Below, in pieces: positions 1 through 6,116 of a DNA stretch of 8,488 nucleotides. The stretch's first letter is position 1; the number at the start of each line of letters is the position of its first letter. The stretch comes from Clostridia bacterium (GTDB lineage: Bacteria > Bacillota > Clostridia > Oscillospirales > Acutalibacteraceae). The notes beneath the pieces are model-generated. The model ran no database searches. It had not been told where the DNA came from and saw only the letters and a program-made list of their open reading frames with translations. The position numbers and the translations under genes were made by a program. The DNA lies in the NCBI GenBank assembly GCA_017631745.1, contig JAGBSR010000025.1, positions 1 through 8,488 of the forward strand, written 5' to 3'.

Positions 1-747
1 GTGTACCACATACATATTACCGTCAACGACTTTATTAATCCACATTGAGTCTGCAACGCAAGCTGTTTCAACAAATGTGGGTCTTGTCTTGCCGAAGTTT
101 GCAAGGGAGTATCTGTCGATATCCTGCTCTTTTAAATCTCTTTCAAGAGCACGGAAAACGTCGGGATCCTCGCAGTGTACACAAAGAAGAAGCTTGGGAG
201 AAATCTCACGAAGCTGTTTTAAGATAAAATACAAGTCAGCCTTGTCAAGTGTGAGAGCCTCTTCCTTTGGAATATCATAGAAAAGATGCGCGATATCCTG
301 CTTATCAAAGAAGAATTTGAAAGATGTGATACCGAGTTCTTCGATATAACCCTCTATCTGCTGAAGATGTACCTTTGCGCAAAGGCCCAAGGAAATGGCA
401 AAGTCCACAAGAGAATTGCTCTCTGCTTCTTCAACTGCTTCCTTTACTGTTTCAAAATAGTTACCCTTACCTCTGTGATAGTTGATAAGAGTTGTAAGAC
501 CGCCTATAGCCTGACGTGGTGTGTCGTATCTGAATGCATCACCCAGAGGCTTGTAAAGGCCCATATGCATATGAGGGTCGATGGTACCGGGCATAACATA
601 TAAGCCCTCAGCATCAATAACCTCAGCCTCGCCCTCATAAGTACCCGTAGCGAGAATAGCCGAAATTTTTTCGCCGTCTATAAGCAGATCAACCTTTTTC
701 TCTTCGTGTTCAAAAACGACTGTGCCGTTTGTGATGAGCTTTTTCAT
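1..747 (-). CDS. Cyclic amidohydrolase (hydantoinase/dihydropyrimidinase/allantoinase superfamily), 3' end missing
   Basis: The first 249 residues are visible; the gene runs off the window start. The family hydrolyses cyclic amide or ureide rings with a two-metal centre in the cytoplasm. Visible ligands fit well: HxH at His59/His61 in PGTIDPHMHM, the lysine normally carbamylated at Lys144 in ITSFKFFF, His191 in VHCED, and probably His249, the last visible residue, in MYVVH. The final metal Asp lies in the missing part; about 200 residues should follow by family length. The N-terminal beta-sandwich strand (MKKLITNGTVV) is typical. The ATG start has AAAGGAG (756-762) 8 nt upstream. The Tyr that usually follows the lysine motif in hydantoinases and dihydropyrimidinases (FKMFMAY) is replaced by Lys149, and HCED recalls dihydroorotase/allantoinase branches, so the exact substrate is open. 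It is the last visible gene of the transporter operon. Family call is firm, substrate is not. Confidence 0.88.
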   Translation of the reverse strand, partial: MKKLITNGTVVFEHEEKKVDLLIDGEKISAILATGTYEGEAEVIDAEGLYVMPGTIDPHMHMGLYKPLGDAFRYDTPRQAIGGLTTLINYHRGKGNYFETVKEAVEEAESNSLVDFAISLGLCAKVHLQQIEGYIEELGITSFKFFFDKQDIAHLFYDIPKEEALTLDKADLYFILKQLREISPKLLLCVHCEDPDVFRALERDLKEQDIDRYSLANFGKTRPTFVETACVADSMWINKVVDGNMYVVH

Positions 748-778
748 AAGAATTTCTCCTTTAGCTTCAATAAAAATA

Positions 779-808
779 CTCTGCATTTATGATATCACAA
801 ATGCAGAG
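779..808 (-). promoter_or_regulatory. Near-perfect 30-bp palindrome in the amidase-amidohydrolase gap
   Basis: CTCTGCATTT (779-788) and AAATGCAGAG (799-808) are exact 10-base inverted arms. The ten bases between them contain the palindrome TGATATCA (790-797), so 28 of 30 positions are symmetric, with one A/C mismatch pair at 789/798. On the transcribed minus strand the second arm is followed by TATTTTTATTG, a broken T-run. It could therefore be a weak intrinsic terminator or attenuator, an RNA stability hairpin, or a protein-binding operator. The symmetric centre, unnecessary in a terminator loop, favours a DNA-binding site. Confidence 0.6.
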
Positions 809-817
809 CCAAGTAAA
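789..817 (-). promoter_or_regulatory. Possible internal promoter for the amidohydrolase
   Basis: On the minus strand TTTACT (812-817) is followed after exactly 17 bp by TATCAT (789-794). These match 4/6 and 5/6 of the sigma-A boxes. The -10 falls in the middle of the 30-bp palindrome, so a protein bound there would block it. Such partial matches arise by chance in AT-rich gaps, and read-through from the operon promoter is an adequate alternative. Confidence 0.3.
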
Positions 818-830
818 CCCTTGTATAAAA

Positions 831-1526
831 TTATTTCTCTTCTTTAAGGCTGTAGAAATATTCCTTTACATAGTCGCTGTTTACTACGTCACCGTATTTC
901 ATCCATACATCGAGAAGAGCGGCTTTGTGTGAAATTGTGATACGGTCAAAGAGACAGTCCTCAACATAGCCGAGGTTATAGTTTCTTGTAACAGCATCAA
1001 CTGCAGTAGCTCTGCAGCAGCCACTTGTTGAACCGCCAACAATGATAACGGTATCAATACCGAGCTTTACAAGATAGCTCTGAAGAGGTGTTCCGTAAAA
1101 TGCACTCGCATAGCTCTTGGGGATAATCATTTCAGTGGGCAGAGGCTTCACGCACTCGAGCAAATCAGCCTCGGGAGCACCGTCGATATATTTTGTCTGA
1201 TCACGCTTTGTCTTTGTTGCAAAGCTGTCAAAAGCATTGGTTGCATTCTGCACATTGCGAGTATAGAAAATGGGCACACCGCACTCTCTTGCAACATCAC
1301 GGAGTGAAAGAATTTTTCTTACACCTGTCCAGCAAGCCTCACCGCCGCCTGAAGGCCATTCATCAAGCTGGTCTTCGATAGGCTTGTCAGCGCCGATATA
1401 GTTGGGCTGAAGGTCAATGATAAGAAGCAGGGGCTTTTTGCCGAAGCCTCTTGGCTGACCGTAGTGGCCTTTTTCGATTACTATTTTGTCAACTTCTGTT
1501 AAACAATCTTCCCATGCGTGTTTCAT
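831..1526 (-). CDS. Isochorismatase-superfamily cysteine amidase, N-carbamoylsarcosine amidohydrolase-like
   Basis: A soluble cysteine hydrolase of 231 residues, close to family length. The catalytic triad of the superfamily is visible: Asp38 in LLLIIDLQ, Lys137 in IIPKSYASAFYGT, and Cys170 in GGSTSGCCRATAVDA. The GGST segment before the cysteine is the usual oxyanion and cis-peptide region. The layout resembles N-carbamoylsarcosine amidase, which releases CO2 and NH3 from a carbamoyl amino acid; other members act on ureidoacrylate, biuret, maleamate or nicotinamide. The position normally filled by Val after the nucleophile is a second cysteine, Cys171. The start is supported by AAAAGGAG (1537-1544) 10 nt before ATG. 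It lies 24 bp after livF, with no terminator visible, and a ring-opening amidohydrolase follows, so a role in splitting an N-carbamoyl product is a sensible inference. Superfamily assignment is secure; substrate is inferred from context only. Confidence 0.88.
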   Translation of the reverse strand: MKHAWEDCLTEVDKIVIEKGHYGQPRGFGKKPLLLIIDLQPNYIGADKPIEDQLDEWPSGGGEACWTGVRKILSLRDVARECGVPIFYTRNVQNATNAFDSFATKTKRDQTKYIDGAPEADLLECVKPLPTEMIIPKSYASAFYGTPLQSYLVKLGIDTVIIVGGSTSGCCRATAVDAVTRNYNLGYVEDCLFDRITISHKAALLDVWMKYGDVVNSDYVKEYFYSLKEEK

Positions 1527-1550
1527 AACTTTATATCTCCTTTTATTTTT

Positions 1551-2255
1551 TTACATACCAATGTAAATCTTTTTGAGTTCGTCGTCGGCAGCAATATCGC
1601 TCGCCTTACCGCTGAGAGCTATCTTGCCCTGCTGCATTGCATATGCTGTGTCAGCCATCTTGAGCACCTGCTGAACATTCTGCTCTGTAATAAGAATACC
1701 GATACCGCTTTTGTTGATAAGCTCAATTGCCTCAAACATTTTCTGAGTGGCAATAGGCGAAAGACCAATTGAGGGCTCATCGAGAATAAGAAGCTCCGGT
1801 GACGCCATAATGCTTCTTGCAATGGCTACCATCTGCTGCTGACCGCCGCTGAGATTACCGCAAGCCTGCTTGAGCATACTTTTAAGCTCGGGGAAAACCG
1901 TGAAAACATATTCGAGGTTTTCTTTTTCTTTAGTTCTCGCTCTTTTTGCATAAGCTCCCATTTCAATGTTTTCGATAACGCTCATCTGTGGGAAAAGCTT
2001 TCTGCCTTCGGGCACCTGAATGATACCTTTTTCAACAATTTTATCAGCTGAAAGGTCAGTGATATCCTCACCCTTGAAAAATATCTTGCCGCTTTTAACC
2101 GAGTTAAGCTTTGACAGTGCTCTGACGAGAGTTGTTTTACCCATACCGTTTGCACCGATAAGAGCCACAATTTCACCGTCGCCGACTTTTAATGATACAT
2201 CCTGAATGATGCTCAGGTTGCCTATATTTACATAGAGATTATTTATTTCAAGCAT
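1551..2255 (-). CDS. livF: Branched-chain amino acid/amide-type ABC transporter ATPase, LivF-like
   Basis: A cytoplasmic ATPase of 234 residues, the usual LivF length, that would pair with the LivG-like subunit to power the HAAT-family importer. Visible motifs are Walker A GANGMGKT (34-41), Q-loop Gln80, the LivF marker VPEGRKLFP (81-89), an intact signature LSGGQ (135-139), and Walker B with Asp159/Glu160 in LLILDEPSIGLSP. The segment ILITEQN has Gln where other ABC proteins have the H-loop His; this is usual for LivF and not a defect. I chose the internal ATG at 2255 over an upstream in-frame start because it has AGGAGG six bases before it and begins with the typical MLEINNLYV; the longer reading would add 35 residues lying inside livG. 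One base separates it from the livG stop codon. Confidence 0.93.
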   Translation of the reverse strand: MLEINNLYVNIGNLSIIQDVSLKVGDGEIVALIGANGMGKTTLVRALSKLNSVKSGKIFFKGEDITDLSADKIVEKGIIQVPEGRKLFPQMSVIENIEMGAYAKRARTKEKENLEYVFTVFPELKSMLKQACGNLSGGQQQMVAIARSIMASPELLILDEPSIGLSPIATQKMFEAIELINKSGIGILITEQNVQQVLKMADTAYAMQQGKIALSGKASDIAADDELKKIYIGM

Positions 2256-2256
2256 C

Positions 2257-2979
2257 TTATGCCTCCTGACTTTTGCCGAGATAAGACTCGATAACCTGAG
2301 TGTTTTGCGATACCTCTTCGGGCGAGCCCTTACAGATAAGTCTGCCTGACTCGAGCACATAAACCGTATCTGAAAGAGCCATAATTACAGGCATAATGTG
2401 CTCAATCATAAGAATGGTAACGCCCTGATCTTTGACATTTCTGATAAGCTCAACCATTTCCTGACTCTCAGTAGGTGTGAGACCTGCCATAACCTCGTCA
2501 AGAAGCAGAAGCTCGGGGTCAGTTGCAAGTGCTCTTGCAAGCTCGAGACGTCTCTGTTCACCTGTGTTGAGAGTGCCTGCATTGGTATCTTCTTTACCTG
2601 CAAGACCTGTGAAGATAATGCACTGTCTTGCCTTGTCATAAGCTTCGGCTTTTGTCTTGCACTTGTTGTATGCACCTACTGCTACATTTTCAAGTACACT
2701 CAAATCACCGAAGGGCTTAGCTATCTGAAAGGTTCTGCCGATACCCATACGGCAGATAATATGAGGCTTGAGACTTTCTATTCTCTTGTCTTTATAAACT
2801 ATTTTACCTGAGGTGGCTTTATAGTACCCCGTAAGGCAGTTAAAGAGGGTTGTTTTACCTGCACCGTTGGCACCGATAAGACCGACGATTTCCCCTTTGT
2901 TTATTTCAAGGGAAACATCATCCACTGCCTTGTTACCGTGGAAGTATTTGCATACGTTTTGAACTGAAAGTAACGGCAT
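2257..2979 (-). CDS. livG: Branched-chain amino acid/amide-type ABC transporter ATPase, LivG-like
   Basis: The second ATPase of the importer, 240 residues. Walker A is GANGAGKT (36-43), Q-loop Gln85 sits in GRTFQ, Walker B has Asp161/Glu162 in LLLLDEVMAGLTP, and H-loop His194 is in MIEHIM. GRTFQIAKPF is characteristic of LivG. The signature reads LNTGE (137-141) where LSGGQ is canonical and LSYGQ is common in LivG, so two positions besides the Leu and Gly are changed. The adjoining QRRLELARAL is intact. The ATG follows the livM TGA by a single base, with a modest AAAGGGA Shine-Dalgarno, so translation is probably coupled. Family assignment is secure. As with all HAAT ATPases the sequence says nothing about the transported substrate. 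Confidence 0.94.
   Translation of the reverse strand: MPLLSVQNVCKYFHGNKAVDDVSLEINKGEIVGLIGANGAGKTTLFNCLTGYYKATSGKIVYKDKRIESLKPHIICRMGIGRTFQIAKPFGDLSVLENVAVGAYNKCKTKAEAYDKARQCIIFTGLAGKEDTNAGTLNTGEQRRLELARALATDPELLLLDEVMAGLTPTESQEMVELIRNVKDQGVTILMIEHIMPVIMALSDTVYVLESGRLICKGSPEEVSQNTQVIESYLGKSQEA
2262..2267 (-). promoter_or_regulatory. Ribosome binding site of livF, inside the end of livG
   Basis: A full AGGAGG lies six bases before the livF ATG and within the last codons of livG (CAG GAG GCA). It fixes the livF start at 2255 and suggests that ribosomes finishing livG reinitiate on livF. Confidence 0.85.
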
Positions 2980-2980
2980 A

Positions 2981-3943
2981 TCAATTTCCCTTTCTCTTTG
3001 AGATATATTTTGTCATTCTACCATAGATACCGTCGGGGCAGAACATAATGAACAGCACTATAAGCACACCGTAAATAATCATGTTGATACCGCTGATTGA
3101 GGTGAAAAGGCTGTTGCAGATTTCCTGAAGAGGAATAATGAGAAGTGCACCTAAAAGCGGACCGTAAAGAGTGCCACTGCCGCCGATGATGCAAGGCACA
3201 ATAGCTTCAACCGAAATTGAGCTTGCAAATACAATTGACGGGTCTATGAAGCCGTAATACTGAGCGTAGAATGTGCCTGCAAGGGCAGCAAAGAAAGCTG
3301 ATGATGAAATAGCAATAAGCTTATATTTGAGCACATTTACACCGAGAGCTGCTGCGGCTTCCTGATTTGATTTTATAGCCACAAGGTTAAGACCTGTCTT
3401 GCTCTTTGACATAACCGCAATAAACACTGTTGCAAATGCAACGAGAGCGAGAATCACCCAATAATATGTCTTGTCGCTTGCAAACTGATATTCAGACGGC
3501 TTTACAAGATAAGGAATAAGTATACCTGTAGCACCGCCAAGAGCACTTGTGTTGTTTACAAGAATGCGGAAAATCTCAGCGAAAGCGAGAGTTGCAAGTG
3601 CGAAATAGTCATCGCGAAGCTTGTATCTGAATGATAAGAAGCCGATTGCCGCACCCACAAGAGCCGCCACAAGAGCACCGATAATCATACCGAGCCAGGG
3701 GCTTACGCCGAACATTGTGTAAAGTGTTGTTGATGTGTATGCGCCGATGCCGAAGAAAACAGCATGGCCGAATGAGAACTGACCTGCATAACCGCTCATA
3801 ATGTTCCAGCTCTGACCTAATAGAGCCGCAATAAGCACGGAGATGCCTATGCAAAGAATATAGAAGTCAGCGAAAAAGGGAAACAGTACCGCAACCAAAA
3901 GGAGCGCTGTCAATGTGATGCGATTAAAATTCTTAGTGTTCAC
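2981..3943 (-). CDS. livM: Branched-chain amino acid/amide-type ABC transporter permease, LivM-like, GTG start
   Basis: A polytopic membrane protein of 320 residues, one of the two permeases forming the translocation channel. The LivM hallmarks are present: the N-terminal block GQSWNIMSGYAGQFSFGHAVFFGIGAY, the FRYKLRDDYFALATLAFAE block, the cytoplasmic coupling loop with IKSNQEAAAALGVNVLKYK, and the C-terminal GGSGTLYGPLLGA segment followed by LFIMFCPDGIYG. I place the start at GTG 3943 because AGGAG (3952-3956) lies eight bases upstream and VNTKNFNRITL leads straight into the first membrane helix. A farther upstream in-frame start would add 39 residues that overlap livH and resemble no LivM terminus. 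With this start livM overlaps livH by 11 bases, pointing to translational coupling. Confidence 0.92.
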   Translation of the reverse strand: MNTKNFNRITLTALLLVAVLFPFFADFYILCIGISVLIAALLGQSWNIMSGYAGQFSFGHAVFFGIGAYTSTTLYTMFGVSPWLGMIIGALVAALVGAAIGFLSFRYKLRDDYFALATLAFAEIFRILVNNTSALGGATGILIPYLVKPSEYQFASDKTYYWVILALVAFATVFIAVMSKSKTGLNLVAIKSNQEAAAALGVNVLKYKLIAISSSAFFAALAGTFYAQYYGFIDPSIVFASSISVEAIVPCIIGGSGTLYGPLLGALLIIPLQEICNSLFTSISGINMIIYGVLIVLFIMFCPDGIYGRMTKYISKRKGN

Positions 3944-4811
3944 GTCTGTTGCTCCTTCCGAAAAGTCCTGAGGGTTTAACCAACAGGATGAGAATGAATG
4001 CGGCATAAACCGTAAGGTCGCTCCAGCTGCCGCCTGCAATGTAGCCTGTGAGAGACTCAACTATACCGACGATAAGACCTGAGATAAGAGCACCCCAGAG
4101 GTTACCCATACCGCCGAGAATTGCAATAACAAAGCACTTGAGCTGGAAGGTTTCACCGAGTGTGGGATAAATGCTGAGAATAGGAGTAAGAAGAGCACCT
4201 GCAATACCTGTGCAAAGAGCACCGATACCGAAAGCCACGGCGTTGGTCTTTTTGATAACAATGCCCATAAGCTTTGCTCCCTCTTTATTCTGTGAGCAAG
4301 CTCTGATTGCTTTACCGATTCTTGTTTTGTAAAGAACGATATATATTACGGCTGTTACTATGAGTACCACCGCAAATGCGACTAATTTTTCCGGGCTGAT
4401 TGAAATTGCACCAAGCTGAATGGCGCCGTCAAAATCGTCAACATTGAGAGTTTTGTAGTTGGGACTGAAAACAGCAAGAAGGCCGTTTTCGAGAATGTAT
4501 GCCACACCGAGAGTCAGAAGAAGCTGATTGTGTGTGGGGGCATCTGAAATCTTATCAATAAGAAAATGCTGAATGATATAGCCTAAAGCGAAAAGTGTGA
4601 TTGCCGCAAAAACAAGAGCAATATAAGGGCTAATACCGAGTGATGTTGACACCACATAAACAGCATACATACCCACTGTCATCATTGCACCGTGGGCAAA
4701 GTTGGTAATCTTCATTACACCGAAGATGAGCGAAAGTCCGAGGGCAGCCAATGCATATACGCCACCCATAAGGGTACCGTCAAGAAACGCCTGGAAAAAC
4801 TGCATATTCAT
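3933..4811 (-). CDS. livH: Branched-chain amino acid/amide-type ABC transporter permease, LivH-like
   Basis: A membrane permease of 292 residues, usual LivH length, pairing with LivM. It opens with FLDGTLMGGVYALAALGLSLIFGVMKITNFAHGAMMTVGMY, the most conserved LivH block, followed by THNQLLLTLGVAYILEN. The coupling loop carries RACSQNKEGAKLMGIVIKKT, and the C-terminal helix ends in LVKPSGLFGRSNRREH. The ATG directly abuts the stop codon of the solute-binding protein gene (TAA then ATG). A GGAG 12 bases upstream is a little far, and an alternative ATG two codons later would be farther still, so the first is preferred. The tight packing argues for one transcript and coupled translation with its neighbours. 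Membrane topology is judged from hydrophobicity by eye. Confidence 0.93.
   Translation of the reverse strand: MNMQFFQAFLDGTLMGGVYALAALGLSLIFGVMKITNFAHGAMMTVGMYAVYVVSTSLGISPYIALVFAAITLFALGYIIQHFLIDKISDAPTHNQLLLTLGVAYILENGLLAVFSPNYKTLNVDDFDGAIQLGAISISPEKLVAFAVVLIVTAVIYIVLYKTRIGKAIRACSQNKEGAKLMGIVIKKTNAVAFGIGALCTGIAGALLTPILSIYPTLGETFQLKCFVIAILGGMGNLWGALISGLIVGIVESLTGYIAGGSWSDLTVYAAFILILLVKPSGLFGRSNRREH
3952..3956 (-). promoter_or_regulatory. Ribosome binding site deciding the livM GTG start
   Basis: AGGAG lies eight bases before GTG 3943, inside the last codons of livH. No comparable site precedes the farther upstream in-frame start. It supports a non-ATG start with a short overlap between the two permease genes. 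Confidence 0.8.
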
Positions 4812-6014
4812 TTAGCTGTCACTCTCCTTTTCAAATATAATTTCACCCTCAGCATATTCCTTCGGATAAACGATAACCTGCTTACCGTTCTGAATCTGAA
4901 TGAGTACACCTGCAGAGTTGATGTTTTCACCCGCTTCGTCAAAGATAATTGCACCCTGAGGAAGAAGATGCTCAGTCATATTGGTTTCTGCCAATGCATT
5001 TCTCAAAGCTTCGTGGTCGGTTGTGCCTGCTCTTTTGAGTGCATCTGCGATAACCATAATTGATTCATAGCCGTAAATAGCACAAACGGGGATTTCTTCG
5101 CCATAGCGTTCGCGGTATTCTCTGAGGAGATATTCGGTTTCTTCGCTGTTGGGATTATATCTGTAGTTGATGTCAAAGAAGCCGTCTGCCTGAGTACCGT
5201 AAGTGTTTGTGAATTTTGCATCTGAGAAAGCACCGTTAGCAACTCCGATAATTGCAGGGAAAGTGATATTTCTGTCGATAAGCTCTTTTGCAAGCATATT
5301 CTGGTCTGAATAATAGCCTACGGGAATGAGAATATCAGGGTCAAGAGAAACAAGCTTTGTTACCTCAGCACTGAGAGTTGAAGCCTTTGCACTGTAAGGA
5401 AGCATACCGATAATCTCGAGTCCTGTTTCGTCAATTCTTGACTTGATATATTCTGCAATACCTGTGCCGTAGTTGGAATCCTCATAGATAATAGCAACAG
5501 TTTTCATATCATCAGTTTTGATGTAAGGAATATACTCAATGAAGTTTGATGAGAAGCCGACTGTGCTGGGCTGAATTCTGAATGAATATTTATAGCCGTT
5601 TGTAAGAAGTGTTTCACTTGCGGCAACTGTTACAACAAAAGGCACACTGAACTTTTCAGCTGTGCGGGAAACAACCTGAGCCGAGCCGCTTGTATATGTG
5701 CCTGTAAGAGCGCAGACATTCATATTGATAAGCTTCTGAGCTGCAGTTGCAGCACCGCCTGCAGTACCCAGTGAGTCAACAGCCTTGAGCTGAAGCATCT
5801 TGCCGTTGATACCGCCCTCGGCATTGATTTTATCAACAGCAATCTTCTGTGAGTTTACAAAGGCCTGACCCTCATAAGCCATACTGCCTGTAAGGGGGTG
5901 GATAGAGCCGATTTTAATTACATCACTGTCGTCTTCAGTGTCGCAGGCTGTCAGTGAGAAAACCATAGCCGCAACAACACAAAGGCTGAGCACAAGACAC
6001 AGAATCTTTTTCAT
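4812..6014 (-). CDS. HAAT-family ABC transporter solute-binding lipoprotein, LivJ/LivK-like
   Basis: The extracellular binding protein of the importer, 400 residues. Residues 1-24 form a lipoprotein signal: two lysines, a hydrophobic stretch and the lipobox LTAC, with Cys24 as the predicted lipidated residue. This fits anchoring on a Gram-positive membrane. The mature part starts the type I periplasmic-binding fold with IKIGSIHPLTGSMAYEG and INAEGGINGKMLQL, followed by AAQKLINMNVCALTGTYTSG, IIYEDSNYGTGIAEY and VGYYSDQ. Proteins of this fold bind branched-chain amino acids, amides, urea and other small polar solutes; the sequence does not tell me which. AAAGGAG lies 12 bases before ATG, slightly long spacing. 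It is the first gene after the strong promoter at 6066-6094, as is common for binding proteins needed in excess, and it abuts livH. Confidence 0.93.
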   Translation of the reverse strand: MKKILCLVLSLCVVAAMVFSLTACDTEDDSDVIKIGSIHPLTGSMAYEGQAFVNSQKIAVDKINAEGGINGKMLQLKAVDSLGTAGGAATAAQKLINMNVCALTGTYTSGSAQVVSRTAEKFSVPFVVTVAASETLLTNGYKYSFRIQPSTVGFSSNFIEYIPYIKTDDMKTVAIIYEDSNYGTGIAEYIKSRIDETGLEIIGMLPYSAKASTLSAEVTKLVSLDPDILIPVGYYSDQNMLAKELIDRNITFPAIIGVANGAFSDAKFTNTYGTQADGFFDINYRYNPNSEETEYLLREYRERYGEEIPVCAIYGYESIMVIADALKRAGTTDHEALRNALAETNMTEHLLPQGAIIFDEAGENINSAGVLIQIQNGKQVIVYPKEYAEGEIIFEKESDS

Positions 6015-6042
6015 AAATGTTCTACACTCCTTTATTTATTAT

Positions 6043-6087
6043 CTTAATCGCTTTTTTCGATAGTAATTATAGCAAAAACCGATTAAG
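6043..6087. repeat. Inverted repeat straddling the operon promoter, candidate operator
   Basis: On the plus strand CTTAATCGCTTTTT (6043-6056) and AAAAACCGATTAAG (6074-6087) are inverted copies with one mismatch in 14 bases and a 17-base centre holding the -10 box. One arm sits in the promoter spacer and the other just beyond the expected start of transcription. Because only one arm would be transcribed, an RNA hairpin is unlikely, so a DNA-bound regulator is the better reading. The position would suit a repressor; a classical LysR activator site would lie farther upstream. Confidence 0.6.
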
Positions 6088-6094
6088 CAGTCAA
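6066..6094 (-). promoter_or_regulatory. Sigma-A promoter of the transporter-hydrolase operon
   Basis: TTGACT (6089-6094) and TATAAT (6066-6071) are separated by exactly 17 bp on the minus strand, matching 5/6 and 6/6 of the consensus. Transcription would begin near 6059, giving a leader of about 45 bases before the solute-binding protein ATG. It lies in the 102-bp gap after the LysR gene, so the operon need not depend on read-through from lysR. Confidence 0.85.
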
Positions 6095-6116
6095 TAAGCC
6101 AAATGTAAAAATATTG

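Noticed and set aside
286..603. Plus-strand open frame of 105 codons
   Set aside because: It lies wholly antisense to the amidohydrolase, whose metal motifs are intact; its translation resembles no family.
2256..2360. 35-residue N-terminal extension of LivF
   Set aside because: It would lie inside livG, is unlike LivF N-termini, and the AGGAGG at 2262-2267 clearly serves ATG 2255.
2398..2811. Plus-strand open frame of 137 codons
   Set aside because: Antisense to livG with all its ATPase motifs; no ribosome site noted and the peptide looks like a reverse-frame artefact.
3944..4060. 39-residue N-terminal extension of LivM
   Set aside because: It overlaps the conserved end of livH in another frame and lacks LivM character; GTG 3943 has its own ribosome site.
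4692..5063. Plus-strand open frame across the livH/solute-binding gene junction
   Set aside because: Antisense to two well-supported genes, with no domain resemblance.
6043..6087. Inverted repeat as a terminator for the LysR gene
   Set aside because: On the minus strand no T-run follows the second arm, and the loop contains a consensus -10 box.
6092..6116. CAATA-N15-TATTG inverted pair upstream of and touching the operon -35 as a LysR-type site
   Set aside because: Five-base AT-rich arms with a spacing unlike the usual T-N11-A box; too weak to annotate.
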